Assembly: GCA_025362395.1 (NCBI GenBank)
Contig: JANYGK010000081.1
Span: 1 to 37,434, forward strand
From: Bacteroidota bacterium
GTDB lineage: Bacteria; Bacteroidota; Bacteroidia; B-17B0; Aurantibacillaceae
Direction of reading: 5' to 3'
Length of the DNA stretch: 37,434 nucleotides
Below, piece after piece: positions 15,835 to 24,549 of the stretch. Every line of letters begins with the position of its first letter. Within the stretch, counting starts at the first letter, position 1. The notes under the pieces were generated by a model. The model was not told the origin of the DNA, ran no database searches, and saw nothing but the letters and a program-made list of their open reading frames with translations. Both the position numbers and the translations under genes were made by a program.

Positions 15835-16920
15835 ATGATGAGTAAAATTCTCATGTTCATAGGCCTATCTGCCTTACTTTGCAACACAAGCTGCAAGCCG
15901 GAAAAAGAAGAAAAAGAAGAGGAAATAAAATTTTTGGTAACAAGTCCTTTAAAAAAAGATACGACCGTTGTAAGAGATTACGTATGCCAGGTCCGTGCCA
16001 TACAACATATTGAAGTAAGAGCACTGGAGAGAGGTTATTTACAGGAAATTTATGTGGATGAAGGGCAGTTTGTAAAAAAAGGGCAGCTCATGTTTAAAAT
16101 CATGCCCATGATATACCAGGCTGAACAGCAAAAAGCCCAGGCAGAGGCAAAATTTGCTGAAATTGAATACTTAAATACAAAACGATTGACAGACAGCAAC
16201 GTGGTATCGCCAAATGAGCTGGCTATGGCCAAAGCAAAATTTGATAGAGCAAACGCTGAATTGTCATTAGCTCAAACGCATTTGCAGTTTACGGATATCA
16301 AAGCCCCTTTCGACGGGATTATGGATCATTTCCAGGTAAGGGTGGGAAGCCTGATTGCCGAAGGCGATTTACTTACCACACTTTCTGACAATAGTGAGAT
16401 GTGGGTTTACTTTAATGTTCCCGAAGCTGAATACCTGGATTATAAATCCAATGTAAAAGAAGAAAATTTATTAAAAGTAAGCCTCTTAATGGCAAATAAT
16501 CAATTATTTAAGTACCCCGGGGTAGTTAAAGCCATTGAAGCCGATTTTAATAACGAAACGGGTAATATTGCCTTCAGGGCTACATTTCCTAATCCCGACG
16601 GCCTTTTAAGACATGGAGAAACCGGTAATATTCAAATGACCGTTCCGCTTAAAAATGCTATTATTATTCCTCAGAAAGCAACTTTCGAAATTCTTGAAAA
16701 GAAGTATGTATATGTGGTAGGTAAGGATAATGTGGTTCATTCAAGAGAAATTAATATCGCTTCCGAAATGCCGGACATTTATGTTCTTAAAGACGGTTTA
16801 AATGAAAATGAGAGGATACTTCTTGAGGGGATAAGAAAGGTAAAAGATAATGATAAGATTGTATATGATTATGAAGATGCAAAAAAAGTGATCTCCAATT
16901 TAAAAGTATATGTTGAGTAA
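15835..16920 (+). CDS. RND efflux periplasmic adaptor (membrane fusion) lipoprotein
   Basis: HlyD/AcrA-type adaptor that bridges the inner-membrane pump and outer-membrane channel. The N-terminus is a lipoprotein signal with Cys at residue 20 (ALLCNTSCKPEKEEKEEE). The biotinyl-lipoyl half-motifs (GYLQEIYVDEGQFVKKGQ and FDGIMDHFQVRVGSLIAEGD) flank a short helical hairpin around residues 95-150. Beta-barrel and membrane-proximal domains follow. 361 residues is normal for the family. The next ATG at 15838 is an equally good start. It is 26 bp upstream of the pump gene. Substrate unknown. Confidence 0.93.
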   Translation: MMSKILMFIGLSALLCNTSCKPEKEEKEEEIKFLVTSPLKKDTTVVRDYVCQVRAIQHIEVRALERGYLQEIYVDEGQFVKKGQLMFKIMPMIYQAEQQKAQAEAKFAEIEYLNTKRLTDSNVVSPNELAMAKAKFDRANAELSLAQTHLQFTDIKAPFDGIMDHFQVRVGSLIAEGDLLTTLSDNSEMWVYFNVPEAEYLDYKSNVKEENLLKVSLLMANNQLFKYPGVVKAIEADFNNETGNIAFRATFPNPDGLLRHGETGNIQMTVPLKNAIIIPQKATFEILEKKYVYVVGKDNVVHSREINIASEMPDIYVLKDGLNENERILLEGIRKVKDNDKIVYDYEDAKKVISNLKVYVE

Positions 16921-16946
16921 CGTAACTCTTCAAAAAAAGCAAGAAA

Positions 16947-19900
16947 ATGTTTAGTAAATTTATTCAAAGGCCTGTATTGGCCATCGTTATATCGCTTGTT
17001 ATTCTTTTTTTGGGAGTACTGGCTATTAAAACACTGCCTACATCACAATTCCCCGAGGTTGCTCCCCCGGTGGTAATGGTGAGTGCATCTTATCCCGGAG
17101 CCAGCGCCAAATCGCTTGCAGAATCCGTTATTATTCCGTTAGAACAATCTATTAACGGTGCATGGGGTATGCGCTATATGACCTCCGATGCTACCAGTGC
17201 GGGTGAGGCCAACATTCAGGTTATTTTTAACCCGGGTACGGACATTAACCAGGCATTAGTGCAGGTATCTAACCGTGTGCAACAGGTTACCAACAGGTTA
17301 CCGATACTGGTACAAAGAGAAGGGGTAGTGATTACCCCTGTAATTCCAAGTATGTTGATGTATGTTAACCTTTACAGTAAGGATAAAAATGCCAACATGA
17401 AATTCCTGTTCAACTATGCGGGTATTAACATGGTACCTGAACTGCAAAGGATCAACGGCATAGGACAGGTTAGGATATTAGGCAGCCGCCAATATGCTAT
17501 GCGTGTATGGTTAAATCCTGACAGGATGCGCGCCTATAAAATTTCGCCCGATGAAGTAATGACGGCACTGAGCGACCAAAGTATTATCGGCAAGCCGGGT
17601 AGGATTGGCCGTGGTGACAGTAAGCAGGCGGAAGCGCTTGAATATGTATTGGCCTATTCCGACAGGTTTAACGACCCTAAACAATATGAAAATGTTATTA
17701 TTAAAGCCAACCCTAACGGAGAAATGCTTCGGCTTAAAGATCTGGCAACTGTTTCGTTAGGAAGTGAATATTATGATATTTATTCCAACATGAACGGGCA
17801 TCCTTCGGCGGCTTTGGTATTAAAGCAAACTTATGGCAGTAATGCCAGCGCGGTAATTGAAAAGGTAAAAGAAAAACTGGAAGAGCTCAAGAAAACCTTT
17901 CCCCCGGGAATGGATTATGAAGTGAGTTATGATGTATCCAACTTCCTTGATGCAAGTATCGAAAATGTAGTAGATACATTGAGAGATGCCTTTATTTTGG
18001 TGGCGCTGGTGGTATTTATATTCCTCGGCGATTGGCGCTCTACGCTTATCCCGACGCTTGCGGTTCCTATATCACTGATCGGGGCATTTATATTTATCCA
18101 GATTTTCGGGCTCACCATTAACATGATCACATTATTTGCGCTTGTATTAGCCATTGGTATTGTGGTAGATGATGCGATAGTCGTCGTCGAGGCCGTGCAT
18201 GCTAAAATGGCGGAGGAACACCTCTCGCCTTATAACGCGGTGCGGAAAGTTATCGGCGAGATTAGCGGTGCCGTTATTGCCATTACCTTATTAATGGTAT
18301 CCGTGTTTGTTCCGGTATCATTTATGTCGGGCCCTGTAGGAACTTTTTACAGGCAGTTTTCCATTACCATGGCCTCTTCTATTGTGCTTTCCGGTATTGT
18401 GGCATTAACCGTTACACCTGTTCTTTGCGCCATGATCTTAAAAAATACTCACGGCCAACCCAGGAAACAGCATTTACTGAACCGGTTCCTCGACAGCTTT
18501 AACAGGGGCTTTGATAAGGTTACAGACAAATACGTGGGGCTGTTAAAATTAATTGCGCACCGCAAATTAGTGACCATAGGTTTATTTCTGGTATTTGCAC
18601 TTGGTATAGTTGTAATAGCCAACAACGTCCCTACAGGCTTTATTCCAAGTGAAGATCAGGGAATGCTGTATGCCATTATACAAACGCCGCCGGGCTCAAC
18701 GCTTGAAAGAACCAATGACCTGTCGAATAAGCTGGAAGAAATTATTCAGAAAGTAGACGGGGTGCAATCCGTTTCTTCCATAGCAGGATATGAAGTATTA
18801 ACGGAAGGGCGGGGATCGAATGCGGGAACCTGCTTAATTAACCTTAAGCCTTGGTCGAAACGCAAGCATACAGTGCAGGAAATCATTTATGAATTGGAAG
18901 AAAAAGCGAAGGCTATCCCGGGTGCTACTATCGAATTCTTTGATCCGCCGGCCGTACCGGGATTTGGAGCTGCGGGTGGTTTTGCTTTACAACTGTTAGA
19001 TAAAACCAACAGCGGTGATTATAATCAATTAGACAGGGTTACCAAGGATTTCATGAAAGAGTTGGGCGAGCGCAAAGAGCTTACCGGGTTATTTACTTTT
19101 TTCAGTGCCAATTACCCTCAATACGAAATTGAGATAGACAATGAGCTGGCCATGCAAAAAGGAGTTACCATTGGTAATGCCATGAACACGCTTTCTATTT
19201 TTGTGGGAAGTACGTATGAGCTTGGTTTTATTAAATACCAGCGTTTCTTTAAAGTGTTTGTACAGGCTGCGCCTGAATACAGGAAACTGCCGTCGGACAT
19301 TATGAACCTGTATGTAAAAAATAATAAGAATGAAATGGTTCCTTTCTCGGCCTTCATGAAAATTGTAAAAAAACAAGGGGCCAATGAAATTAACCGTTAC
19401 AATATGTATAATACTGCCGGTATAAGGGGTGGGCCCGCAAAAGGGTTCAGTAGCGGCGAAGCCATTAAAGCAGTGCAGGAAGTAGCTGCAAAAACATTAC
19501 CTCACGGGTTTGATATTGATTGGGCAGCCCTTTCGTATGATGAAACCAGGCGCGGAAACGAAGCAATCTATATCTTCATTATCGTTTTGGTGTTTGTGTA
19601 TTTTGTATTGGCAGCGCAGTACGAAAGCTTTATTATACCGTTGGCAGTTGTGTTCTCTTTGCCGGCAGGGATTTTCGGGTCGTTCCTGTTAATTAAAGCC
19701 ATGGGGCTGGCAAATGATATTTATGCGCAGGTGGGATTGGTAATGCTCGTGGGGCTTCTCGGTAAAAATGCCGTGTTAATCGTAGAATTTGCGGTGCATA
19801 AACAAAAGGCGGGGGCTACAGTTCTTGCAGCGGCTATTGAAGGTGCAAGAGTACGTTTCAGGCCTATCTTAATGACATCCTTTGCCTTTATTGCAGGTTT

Positions 19901-20159
19901 AATTCCACTTGTTACCGCCCATGGTGCCGGCGCTTTGGGTAACCGCACCATTGGTTCTTCCGCGCTCGGCGGTATGCTTTTCGGAACATTTTTCGGAGTT
20001 ATTATTGTTCCGGGATTATATTTCATATTCGGCAGTCTTGCTCAAGGACGCAAGCTGATTAAAAATGAAGATGAAAGTTCTTTAACCGAAGACCTTGTTC
20101 ATCAAATAGATAATTTTCCTCAAACTCAACACAACGACACTGATGACCATGAGCAATAA
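16947..20159 (+). CDS. RND multidrug efflux permease (AcrB/MexB-like, HAE1)
   Basis: 1070-residue inner-membrane proton/drug antiporter with twelve predicted transmembrane helices in two homologous halves and large periplasmic loops. It starts MFSKFIQRPVLAIVISL, the usual TM1 of the family. The proton-relay residues are kept: the Asp pair in GIVVDDAIVVVEAV falls at about 407-408 and the Lys in GLLGKNAVLIVEF at about 940, the same numbering as in E. coli AcrB. The Asp pair indicates the hydrophobe/amphiphile branch rather than heavy-metal CusA. The gene looks more GC-rich than its flanks (by eye). Its 3' end overlaps the TolC-like gene by 17 bp. Confidence 0.96.
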   Translation: MFSKFIQRPVLAIVISLVILFLGVLAIKTLPTSQFPEVAPPVVMVSASYPGASAKSLAESVIIPLEQSINGAWGMRYMTSDATSAGEANIQVIFNPGTDINQALVQVSNRVQQVTNRLPILVQREGVVITPVIPSMLMYVNLYSKDKNANMKFLFNYAGINMVPELQRINGIGQVRILGSRQYAMRVWLNPDRMRAYKISPDEVMTALSDQSIIGKPGRIGRGDSKQAEALEYVLAYSDRFNDPKQYENVIIKANPNGEMLRLKDLATVSLGSEYYDIYSNMNGHPSAALVLKQTYGSNASAVIEKVKEKLEELKKTFPPGMDYEVSYDVSNFLDASIENVVDTLRDAFILVALVVFIFLGDWRSTLIPTLAVPISLIGAFIFIQIFGLTINMITLFALVLAIGIVVDDAIVVVEAVHAKMAEEHLSPYNAVRKVIGEISGAVIAITLLMVSVFVPVSFMSGPVGTFYRQFSITMASSIVLSGIVALTVTPVLCAMILKNTHGQPRKQHLLNRFLDSFNRGFDKVTDKYVGLLKLIAHRKLVTIGLFLVFALGIVVIANNVPTGFIPSEDQGMLYAIIQTPPGSTLERTNDLSNKLEEIIQKVDGVQSVSSIAGYEVLTEGRGSNAGTCLINLKPWSKRKHTVQEIIYELEEKAKAIPGATIEFFDPPAVPGFGAAGGFALQLLDKTNSGDYNQLDRVTKDFMKELGERKELTGLFTFFSANYPQYEIEIDNELAMQKGVTIGNAMNTLSIFVGSTYELGFIKYQRFFKVFVQAAPEYRKLPSDIMNLYVKNNKNEMVPFSAFMKIVKKQGANEINRYNMYNTAGIRGGPAKGFSSGEAIKAVQEVAAKTLPHGFDIDWAALSYDETRRGNEAIYIFIIVLVFVYFVLAAQYESFIIPLAVVFSLPAGIFGSFLLIKAMGLANDIYAQVGLVMLVGLLGKNAVLIVEFAVHKQKAGATVLAAAIEGARVRFRPILMTSFAFIAGLIPLVTAHGAGALGNRTIGSSALGGMLFGTFFGVIIVPGLYFIFGSLAQGRKLIKNEDESSLTEDLVHQIDNFPQTQHNDTDDHEQ

Positions 20160-21582
20160 AAGAATTTTAAATGGTTTAGGGCTAATACTGAGTGCCCTCA
20201 TCTATGCTTCCTGCAGCCTGCCAAATTTTGGCCGCAAAACAGAGAATAAAAAAGTGCCTGAAGCTTATAACGGCTCAAAGGACAGTATTAATTCGGCGAA
20301 AGTAAAATGGAAAGATTTTTTTACCGATCCAAATCTGGCGGCTCTTATTGATACCGCTCTTAAAAATAACCAGGAACTGAACATCCTGATACAGGATATT
20401 AATATAGCGAAAAATGAAGTAAGAGGCCGCAAAGGAGCCTACCTACCCTACGTTGGAGTTGGCGTTGGTGCAGGCTTTGATAAAGTTGGCCGTTACACAA
20501 GCCGGGGAGCCACCGACGCTGTTACCTATATTACGCCGACAACCCAAACGCCTGAAATTTTGCCGAACTATTTTTTAGGACTTACCGCTTCATGGGAAGT
20601 AGATATCTGGAAAAAACTGCGTAACACTAAAAAGGCAGCCATATACCGGTATCTTTCAAGCATGGAGGGCAAAAACTTTATGGTAACCCGCTTGGTTTCA
20701 GAAATTGCAGGTTCTTATTACGAGTTAATGGCATTGGATAACCGGTTGGATATTTTGAAAAAGAACATTGCGATTCAGCAAAACGCGTTGGAAATAGTAA
20801 AGCTTGAAAAAGATGCAGCGAAGGTTACCGAGTTAGCGGTGCGTAAATTTGAAGCTGAAGTACTTAAAAACCAAAGTAAGCAGTACTACATTATACAACA
20901 AATTACGGAAACTGAAAACAGGATTAATTTTCTGGCAGGAAGGTTTCCGCAGCCTGTTTCAAGAAATTCTCAAACGTTTACGGATTTAGTACCGGATACA
21001 ATCCATACAGGAATCCCGTCGCAACTGTTAGAGAATCGTACGGATATTAAACAGGCAGAGAAAGAACTGGTTGCAGCTAAGCTGGATGTAAAAGCAACGA
21101 AAGCTGAGTTTTATCCGTCTTTAACCCTTATGGCAGGTGCAGGTTACGGAGCCTTTAACCCTGCTTATTTAATAAAAACACCTCAATCATTGCTTTATTC
21201 ATTGGCCGGACAATTAGTTGCTCCTTTGATAAACAGAAACGCGATAAAAGCCAATTACTATTCTGCTAATTCCAGGCAAATACAGGCTGTTTATAATTAT
21301 GAACGTACTATTTTGGGAGCTTACATTGAAGTAACCAATCAGCTCTCGAACATCAGTAACCTAAAAAAAAGTTATGATTTGAAAGTAAAGCAGGTACAGG
21401 CGTTGACACGCTCAATCGATATTTCTACAGGCCTCTTTAAATCGGCCAGGGCAGATTATATGGAAGTATTATTAACGCAACGTGATGCATTGGAATCTAA
21501 ATTTGAATTGATTGAAACTAAAATGCAGCAACTGAATGCCAGGGTTAACATGTACCGTGCATTAGGCGGCGGATGGAATTAA
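20143..21582 (+). CDS. Outer-membrane efflux lipoprotein (TolC/NodT family)
   Basis: Outer-membrane channel of the tripartite pump, 479 residues. A lipoprotein signal ends in the lipobox-like LIYASCSLPNFG. Two repeats of outer-membrane efflux helices follow, with NodT-type features: a WKDFFTDPNLAALIDTAL opening, SWEVDIWKKLRNTKKAA, RTDIKQAEKELVAAKLDVKATKAEFYPSLTL, and a Gly-rich end (YRALGGGWN). The ATG at 20143 overlaps the permease by 17 bp; an ATG two codons on (20149) is also possible. Operon context makes it the partner of the adaptor and pump. Confidence 0.94.
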   Translation: MTMSNKRILNGLGLILSALIYASCSLPNFGRKTENKKVPEAYNGSKDSINSAKVKWKDFFTDPNLAALIDTALKNNQELNILIQDINIAKNEVRGRKGAYLPYVGVGVGAGFDKVGRYTSRGATDAVTYITPTTQTPEILPNYFLGLTASWEVDIWKKLRNTKKAAIYRYLSSMEGKNFMVTRLVSEIAGSYYELMALDNRLDILKKNIAIQQNALEIVKLEKDAAKVTELAVRKFEAEVLKNQSKQYYIIQQITETENRINFLAGRFPQPVSRNSQTFTDLVPDTIHTGIPSQLLENRTDIKQAEKELVAAKLDVKATKAEFYPSLTLMAGAGYGAFNPAYLIKTPQSLLYSLAGQLVAPLINRNAIKANYYSANSRQIQAVYNYERTILGAYIEVTNQLSNISNLKKSYDLKVKQVQALTRSIDISTGLFKSARADYMEVLLTQRDALESKFELIETKMQQLNARVNMYRALGGGWN

Positions 21583-21889
21583 CAGGATGCCGTAACTACT
21601 AAAAAAGCTTTTCATTAAATGAAATACTTTTTTGTGAAAGTTAATTTCACAACGATACATCCTTTAAAATTTCGGGTAAAATTACTTATAGCATAATAGA
21701 AGGTCATAGCAAGAGTGCAGGCTTTAGCATTATAAAATATATAAAACGGCAAACTTGTGCATTACTAAAAACTATACCGGGGAAGCCCGGAATAAAGCTG
21801 ATGAAACAATTATTCTATAAAATGAATATATTTACAAAAACTAAACCGCTGCCTGCCTGTTGCGACAGGAAAACTAAAAACTAAACTCT
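21583..21889. other. Gene-free stretch with several hairpins
   Basis: About 300 bp containing four inverted repeats: 21601-21633 (probable terminator), GTGAAA-gttaa-TTTCAC at 21634-21650, CCGGG-gaag-CCCGG at 21777-21790, and CCTGT-tgcg-ACAGG at 21856-21869, the last ending 20 bases before the DoxX start. A 25-codon ORF at 21619 is not convincing. No RNA gene was recognised. Confidence 0.5.
21601..21633 (+). terminator. AT-rich putative terminator of the efflux operon
   Basis: The sequence folds on itself as near-complementary 16-base arms (A6-G...CATT against AATG...C-T6) with two mismatches, ending in a run of six T. It lies 18 bp after the TolC-family stop codon. The stem is poor in G and C, so strength is doubtful. 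Confidence 0.45.
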
Positions 21890-22267
21890 ATGAAAAAGAA
21901 AATCCTATTCGGCGTAAGCCTCCTATTTGGACTGATGTATATTAATTCGGGTCTGAATAAATTTTTTCACTATATGCCAATGCCTAAAGACATGCCTGAA
22001 AGTATGATGAAAGCGATGACGGCCTTTATGGAAATAGGCTGGCTGATGCCGCTCATTGCCATTGTTGAAATTATTGCCGGTGTGTTGGTTATTACCAATA
22101 AATACAAGGCGCTTGGTGCTATTATGCTCTTCCCTATCACGATAGGGGTTCTTTTAACCCATATCGTAAATGCACCATCAGGGTTGCCTGTAGGCATTAT
22201 ATTGCTGCTCATTAATAGTTGGATCATAATAGAGAATCGCGAGAAATATATGCCGATGGTAAAGTAA
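21890..22267 (+). CDS. DoxX-like small membrane protein
   Basis: 125 residues, four predicted transmembrane helices, starting KKKILFGVSLLFGLMYINSG. The pattern SGLNKFF in helix 1, a conserved acidic residue in helix 2 (IAIVEIIAGVL) and a Gly-rich turn before NKYKALGAI resemble the DoxX/DUF417-like superfamily. Function is unknown; members are linked to quinone or redox metabolism. A Met-rich loop (HYMPMPKDMPESMMKAM) lies between helices 1 and 2 and could bind a soft metal, although this is speculative. It ends 17 bp before a clear terminator, so it is probably monocistronic. Confidence 0.75.
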   Translation: MKKKILFGVSLLFGLMYINSGLNKFFHYMPMPKDMPESMMKAMTAFMEIGWLMPLIAIVEIIAGVLVITNKYKALGAIMLFPITIGVLLTHIVNAPSGLPVGIILLLINSWIIIENREKYMPMVK

Positions 22268-22284
22268 TAGCGATAAAAACGTAT

Positions 22285-22314
22285 AAAGCCTCACAAAAAT
22301 GTGGGGCTTTTTTT
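22285..22314 (+). terminator. Rho-independent terminator after the DoxX-like gene
   Basis: AAAGCCTCAC-aaaaat-GTGGGGCTTT followed by further T residues. It is a ten-base stem with one G-T pair, a six-base loop and a T tract on the plus strand, 17 bp after the DoxX-like stop. Confidence 0.88.
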
Positions 22315-22417
22315 ATGGCTTCAAAAACTCTAAGCTTTCATAAGCACATTTAATAATACATTATACGGTTTTTATTTTCCTGCCCAAAAACCCTTAGACT
22401 TCCTATAGCATTAATTA

Positions 22418-22813
22418 CTATTTATTTTTCGCTACAGAATCTGTATCTTTTTTCTCGGAGGTCCAATCAATCGCTGACTGCAAATCCTGTTGTTTAAAGC
22501 CTTTAAATTCTCCCGGTATTACAAAGCTGAATAAATTTGTAAACGTGATGATAGCCTCCACATCTGTTACAATAGACGCTCTATTCCATTTAGCCAAGTT
22601 CTGCACTCCCATGGTAGCATCTTTAAACCAAGCCCCTGCCGTAAAATTTTTAACCGAGGTATCAAGCACCAACATATAATTAAGCTTACCTGTTTTCTCA
22701 ACCAACTCTTTTACTTTTGGGATAACCACATTCATAAAATCAACTTCTGTTACCTGACCTGTTGCTTTAAAGCCAACCATATTAACCGGTAAATTTTCAA
22801 TAAACTGTATCAT
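22418..22813 (-). CDS. SpoIIAA-like / STAS-domain protein
   Basis: 131 residues with the SpoIIAA-like (DUF3478, STAS superfamily) pattern. It begins with a short strand (MIQFIENLPVNMVGFKATGQVT), then a helix EVDFMNVVIPKVKELVEK, the core strand LNYMLVLDTS, a helix (WFKDATMGVQNLAKWNRASIVT) and a hydrophobic C-terminal strand (FTNLFSFVIPGEFKGF). No signal peptide. Such proteins are usually small, cytoplasmic and of unknown function; some bind lipids or partner proteins. It precedes the membrane protein gene's end by 18 bp in the same orientation, so both are probably transcribed together. The tail KKDTDSVAKNK is likely disordered. Confidence 0.75.
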   Translation of the reverse strand: MIQFIENLPVNMVGFKATGQVTEVDFMNVVIPKVKELVEKTGKLNYMLVLDTSVKNFTAGAWFKDATMGVQNLAKWNRASIVTDVEAIITFTNLFSFVIPGEFKGFKQQDLQSAIDWTSEKKDTDSVAKNK

Positions 22814-22831
22814 TTTTTTATCGTTTTTAGT

Positions 22832-23209
22832 TTAATTTTTTAATTCGCTTATGAGCAGTATAATTCCCCAAATACCTAATATATATTCCAAGCCGCCAAC
22901 CATATATGTTACTTTAGATACATTGCCATAGTATAAAGCGCAGGCAGGCCTAACAATCATTATGGCTGAATAGGTGCATACACAAAAAATAAGCCCGGCC
23001 AATCTAATGCCCGGATAAAAAGCGCAAAGGGCCAGAAAGGCTGTAAAACCAAGTTCTAATCCCGTATAAATACTTAAGTATTCGACTTTACCGCTGTTAT
23101 TTAAAAAGTTGTAGCCTAAAAAGGTTGCAGTATCGGTTGGCTTAAAAATGCACCAAACAGCGAACAGCAGGTAAAAAAAAGCGTTAACAATCAAATAAAT
23201 TTGTATCAT
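22832..23209 (-). CDS. Four-helix membrane protein, DUF4345-like
   Basis: 125 residues, four hydrophobic segments, starting MIQIYLIVNAFFYLLFAVWC. The layout (helix 1, loop with a P and FLGYNF, YTGLELGFTAFLAL, then a third helix, an R in IMIVRPA, and GLEYILGIWG in the last helix) resembles the DUF4345/DoxX-related group, but similarity is only judged by eye. It is the upstream gene of a two-gene unit with the SpoIIAA-like protein. Function unknown. Confidence 0.6.
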   Translation of the reverse strand: MIQIYLIVNAFFYLLFAVWCIFKPTDTATFLGYNFLNNSGKVEYLSIYTGLELGFTAFLALCAFYPGIRLAGLIFCVCTYSAIMIVRPACALYYGNVSKVTYMVGGLEYILGIWGIILLISELKN

Positions 23210-23337
23210 TTTTAATAATTTACTTTAATAATATCTAACCACAGCTATATTTATGCCGGCACATAAGTATGCTTATAAAAGTATTTGTTTAATATTAACA
23301 TTCAAAATAGGACAATACGTAAGCATTTATTAACCAC

Positions 23338-23380
23338 ACTATAGTTCATGAGTAAAAAAATTCCCACTATTATTAATAGT
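23338..23380. promoter_or_regulatory. Paired inverted repeats with ACTAT/ATAGT half-sites
   Basis: ACTATAGT (23338-23345) and ACTATT-att-AATAGT (23366-23380) share the same half-site and lie 52-94 bp upstream of the small cupin gene and 130-170 bp upstream of the divergent membrane protein gene. They may be operator sites in this divergent intergenic region. Both are AT-rich, so chance occurrence is quite possible. Confidence 0.25.
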
Positions 23381-23431
23381 AATACTCTTACCCGGTTAAT
23401 AAGAAAAAAATAGCATAAACATAAAAAAAAT

Positions 23432-23797
23432 ATGAAAGCCTTTAAGCTCATTAATACACCCGATAATCGCTGCGCATTTTTGGAAGGACATATTCCTTTG
23501 TTAAAACATATTCCTGCAGATCATTTTTTTTTGCAGGACCATATTGAAGACTTTGAACTACGTCCTCACCCTGCCCCGCGCTACCAATTTGTTATTACGC
23601 TTAAAGGAAAATTAAAATTTACGGTTAGCAACGGCTCTTCCTTTATTATTGAGCCGGGTATTATTTTAATTGCCAATGACCTTACCGGCGAAGGCCATGC
23701 TTGGGAAATGATAGAAGGCCATACTGAATGGGAGCGGGTTTATATAGTGCTTCCGCCAAATGCACCTGATCAGTTTGAGGTGTTAGAAAAAAAGTAA
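23432..23797 (+). CDS. Small cupin-fold protein
   Basis: 121 residues. A single conserved beta-barrel can be read: HFFLQDHIEDFELRPHPAPRYQFVITLKGKLKFTV, then SSFIIEPGIILIANDLTGEGHAW and WERVYIVLP. G-K-L-K-F-T-V and the I-x-P-G-x-x-x-x-A-N-D-x-T-G-x-G-H segment correspond to cupin motifs 1 and 2. Histidines that could hold a metal are those of RPHP and GEGH. Substrate or ligand unknown. It stands alone on the plus strand and converges on the response regulator gene, which ends 11 bp away. Confidence 0.7.
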   Translation: MKAFKLINTPDNRCAFLEGHIPLLKHIPADHFFLQDHIEDFELRPHPAPRYQFVITLKGKLKFTVSNGSSFIIEPGIILIANDLTGEGHAWEMIEGHTEWERVYIVLPPNAPDQFEVLEKK

Positions 23798-23808
23798 TGG
23801 ATTAAAAA

Positions 23809-24549
23809 TCAAATCACTGTAATTCCCGTGCGAACCGCGTATTTTACGAGGCCTACAATTGTATTTGTTTTTGTTTTATTATAAATATTTTTCTTGTGGT
23901 ACTCTACTGTGTTTTCGCTAATTTGTAAAAGATCGGCAATTTCTTTACCCTGTTTTTCATTACAAATCTCCTGTAACACTTCCAATTCACGTTTCGATAA
24001 AAGGTTTTCAGAGATCATATACTGGAGCTTACGATCGGCAATTAAGGTGCTGATTACCTGCTTTGAAACAGCGCTGTTAAAATAGAAGCCCTGTTTATGA
24101 ATTTTATAAATGGTTTTAAAAAGTTCATCGCCAAAACAACTTTTTGAAAGGTAGCCGCAGGCACCCGCTATCATTAATTCAGAAATATAAAACTCATTAT
24201 AATGTGAGCTTAAAATAATAACTTTTACTTCAGGATATTCCTCTCTTAATACTTTTAATGTCGCGTGCCCATTCATCAAAGGCATTTCCAGGTCGAGGAT
24301 CACAATATGAGGCTTTCTTTTTTTTACCAGTTTTAACAGTTCAATACCGTTACATGCTTCCCCGGTTACCTTAATGTTTTTGCCGTTTGCCGTTATATAA
24401 TTACTGAAGCTTTGACGTGCCAGGTTATGGTCGTCGGCCAGCATTAGGTGTATGTTACTATTTTTTAGCAACGGAGAAAACGGATCAATAATTAAAAATA
24501 AACGCGAGTGCGCCATGCTAATATAGGAATATTTAGAATCCTTTCCCAC
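23809..24549 (-). CDS. LuxR/NarL-family response regulator
   Basis: Two-domain transcription factor. The receiver domain begins with NIHLMLADDHNLAR (acidic pocket DD), has the phospho-acceptor Asp in VILDLEMPLMNG, a Ser in IILSSHY and the conserved Lys in GYLSKS. The C-terminal LuxR helix-turn-helix reads LSKRELEVLQEICNEKQGKEIADLLQI and so on to TVEYHKKNIYNKTKT. No sensor kinase is encoded nearby. The ORF carries about 30 residues before the receiver; starts at 24549 and 24516 (MAHSRLFLIID) are both possible, and the extra residues may not be translated. Targets are unknown. Confidence 0.92.
   Translation of the reverse strand: MGKDSKYSYISMAHSRLFLIIDPFSPLLKNSNIHLMLADDHNLARQSFSNYITANGKNIKVTGEACNGIELLKLVKKRKPHIVILDLEMPLMNGHATLKVLREEYPEVKVIILSSHYNEFYISELMIAGACGYLSKSCFGDELFKTIYKIHKQGFYFNSAVSKQVISTLIADRKLQYMISENLLSKRELEVLQEICNEKQGKEIADLLQISENTVEYHKKNIYNKTKTNTIVGLVKYAVRTGITVI

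Noticed and set aside
19721-20026. Minus-strand ORF of 101 codons within the RND permease
   Set aside because: Antisense to strictly conserved transmembrane helices of the pump; no start context or homology.
23263-23276. ATAAG-tatg-CTTAT palindrome
   Set aside because: Short and AT-rich; expected by chance in this intergenic sequence and lacking a repeated half-site nearby.
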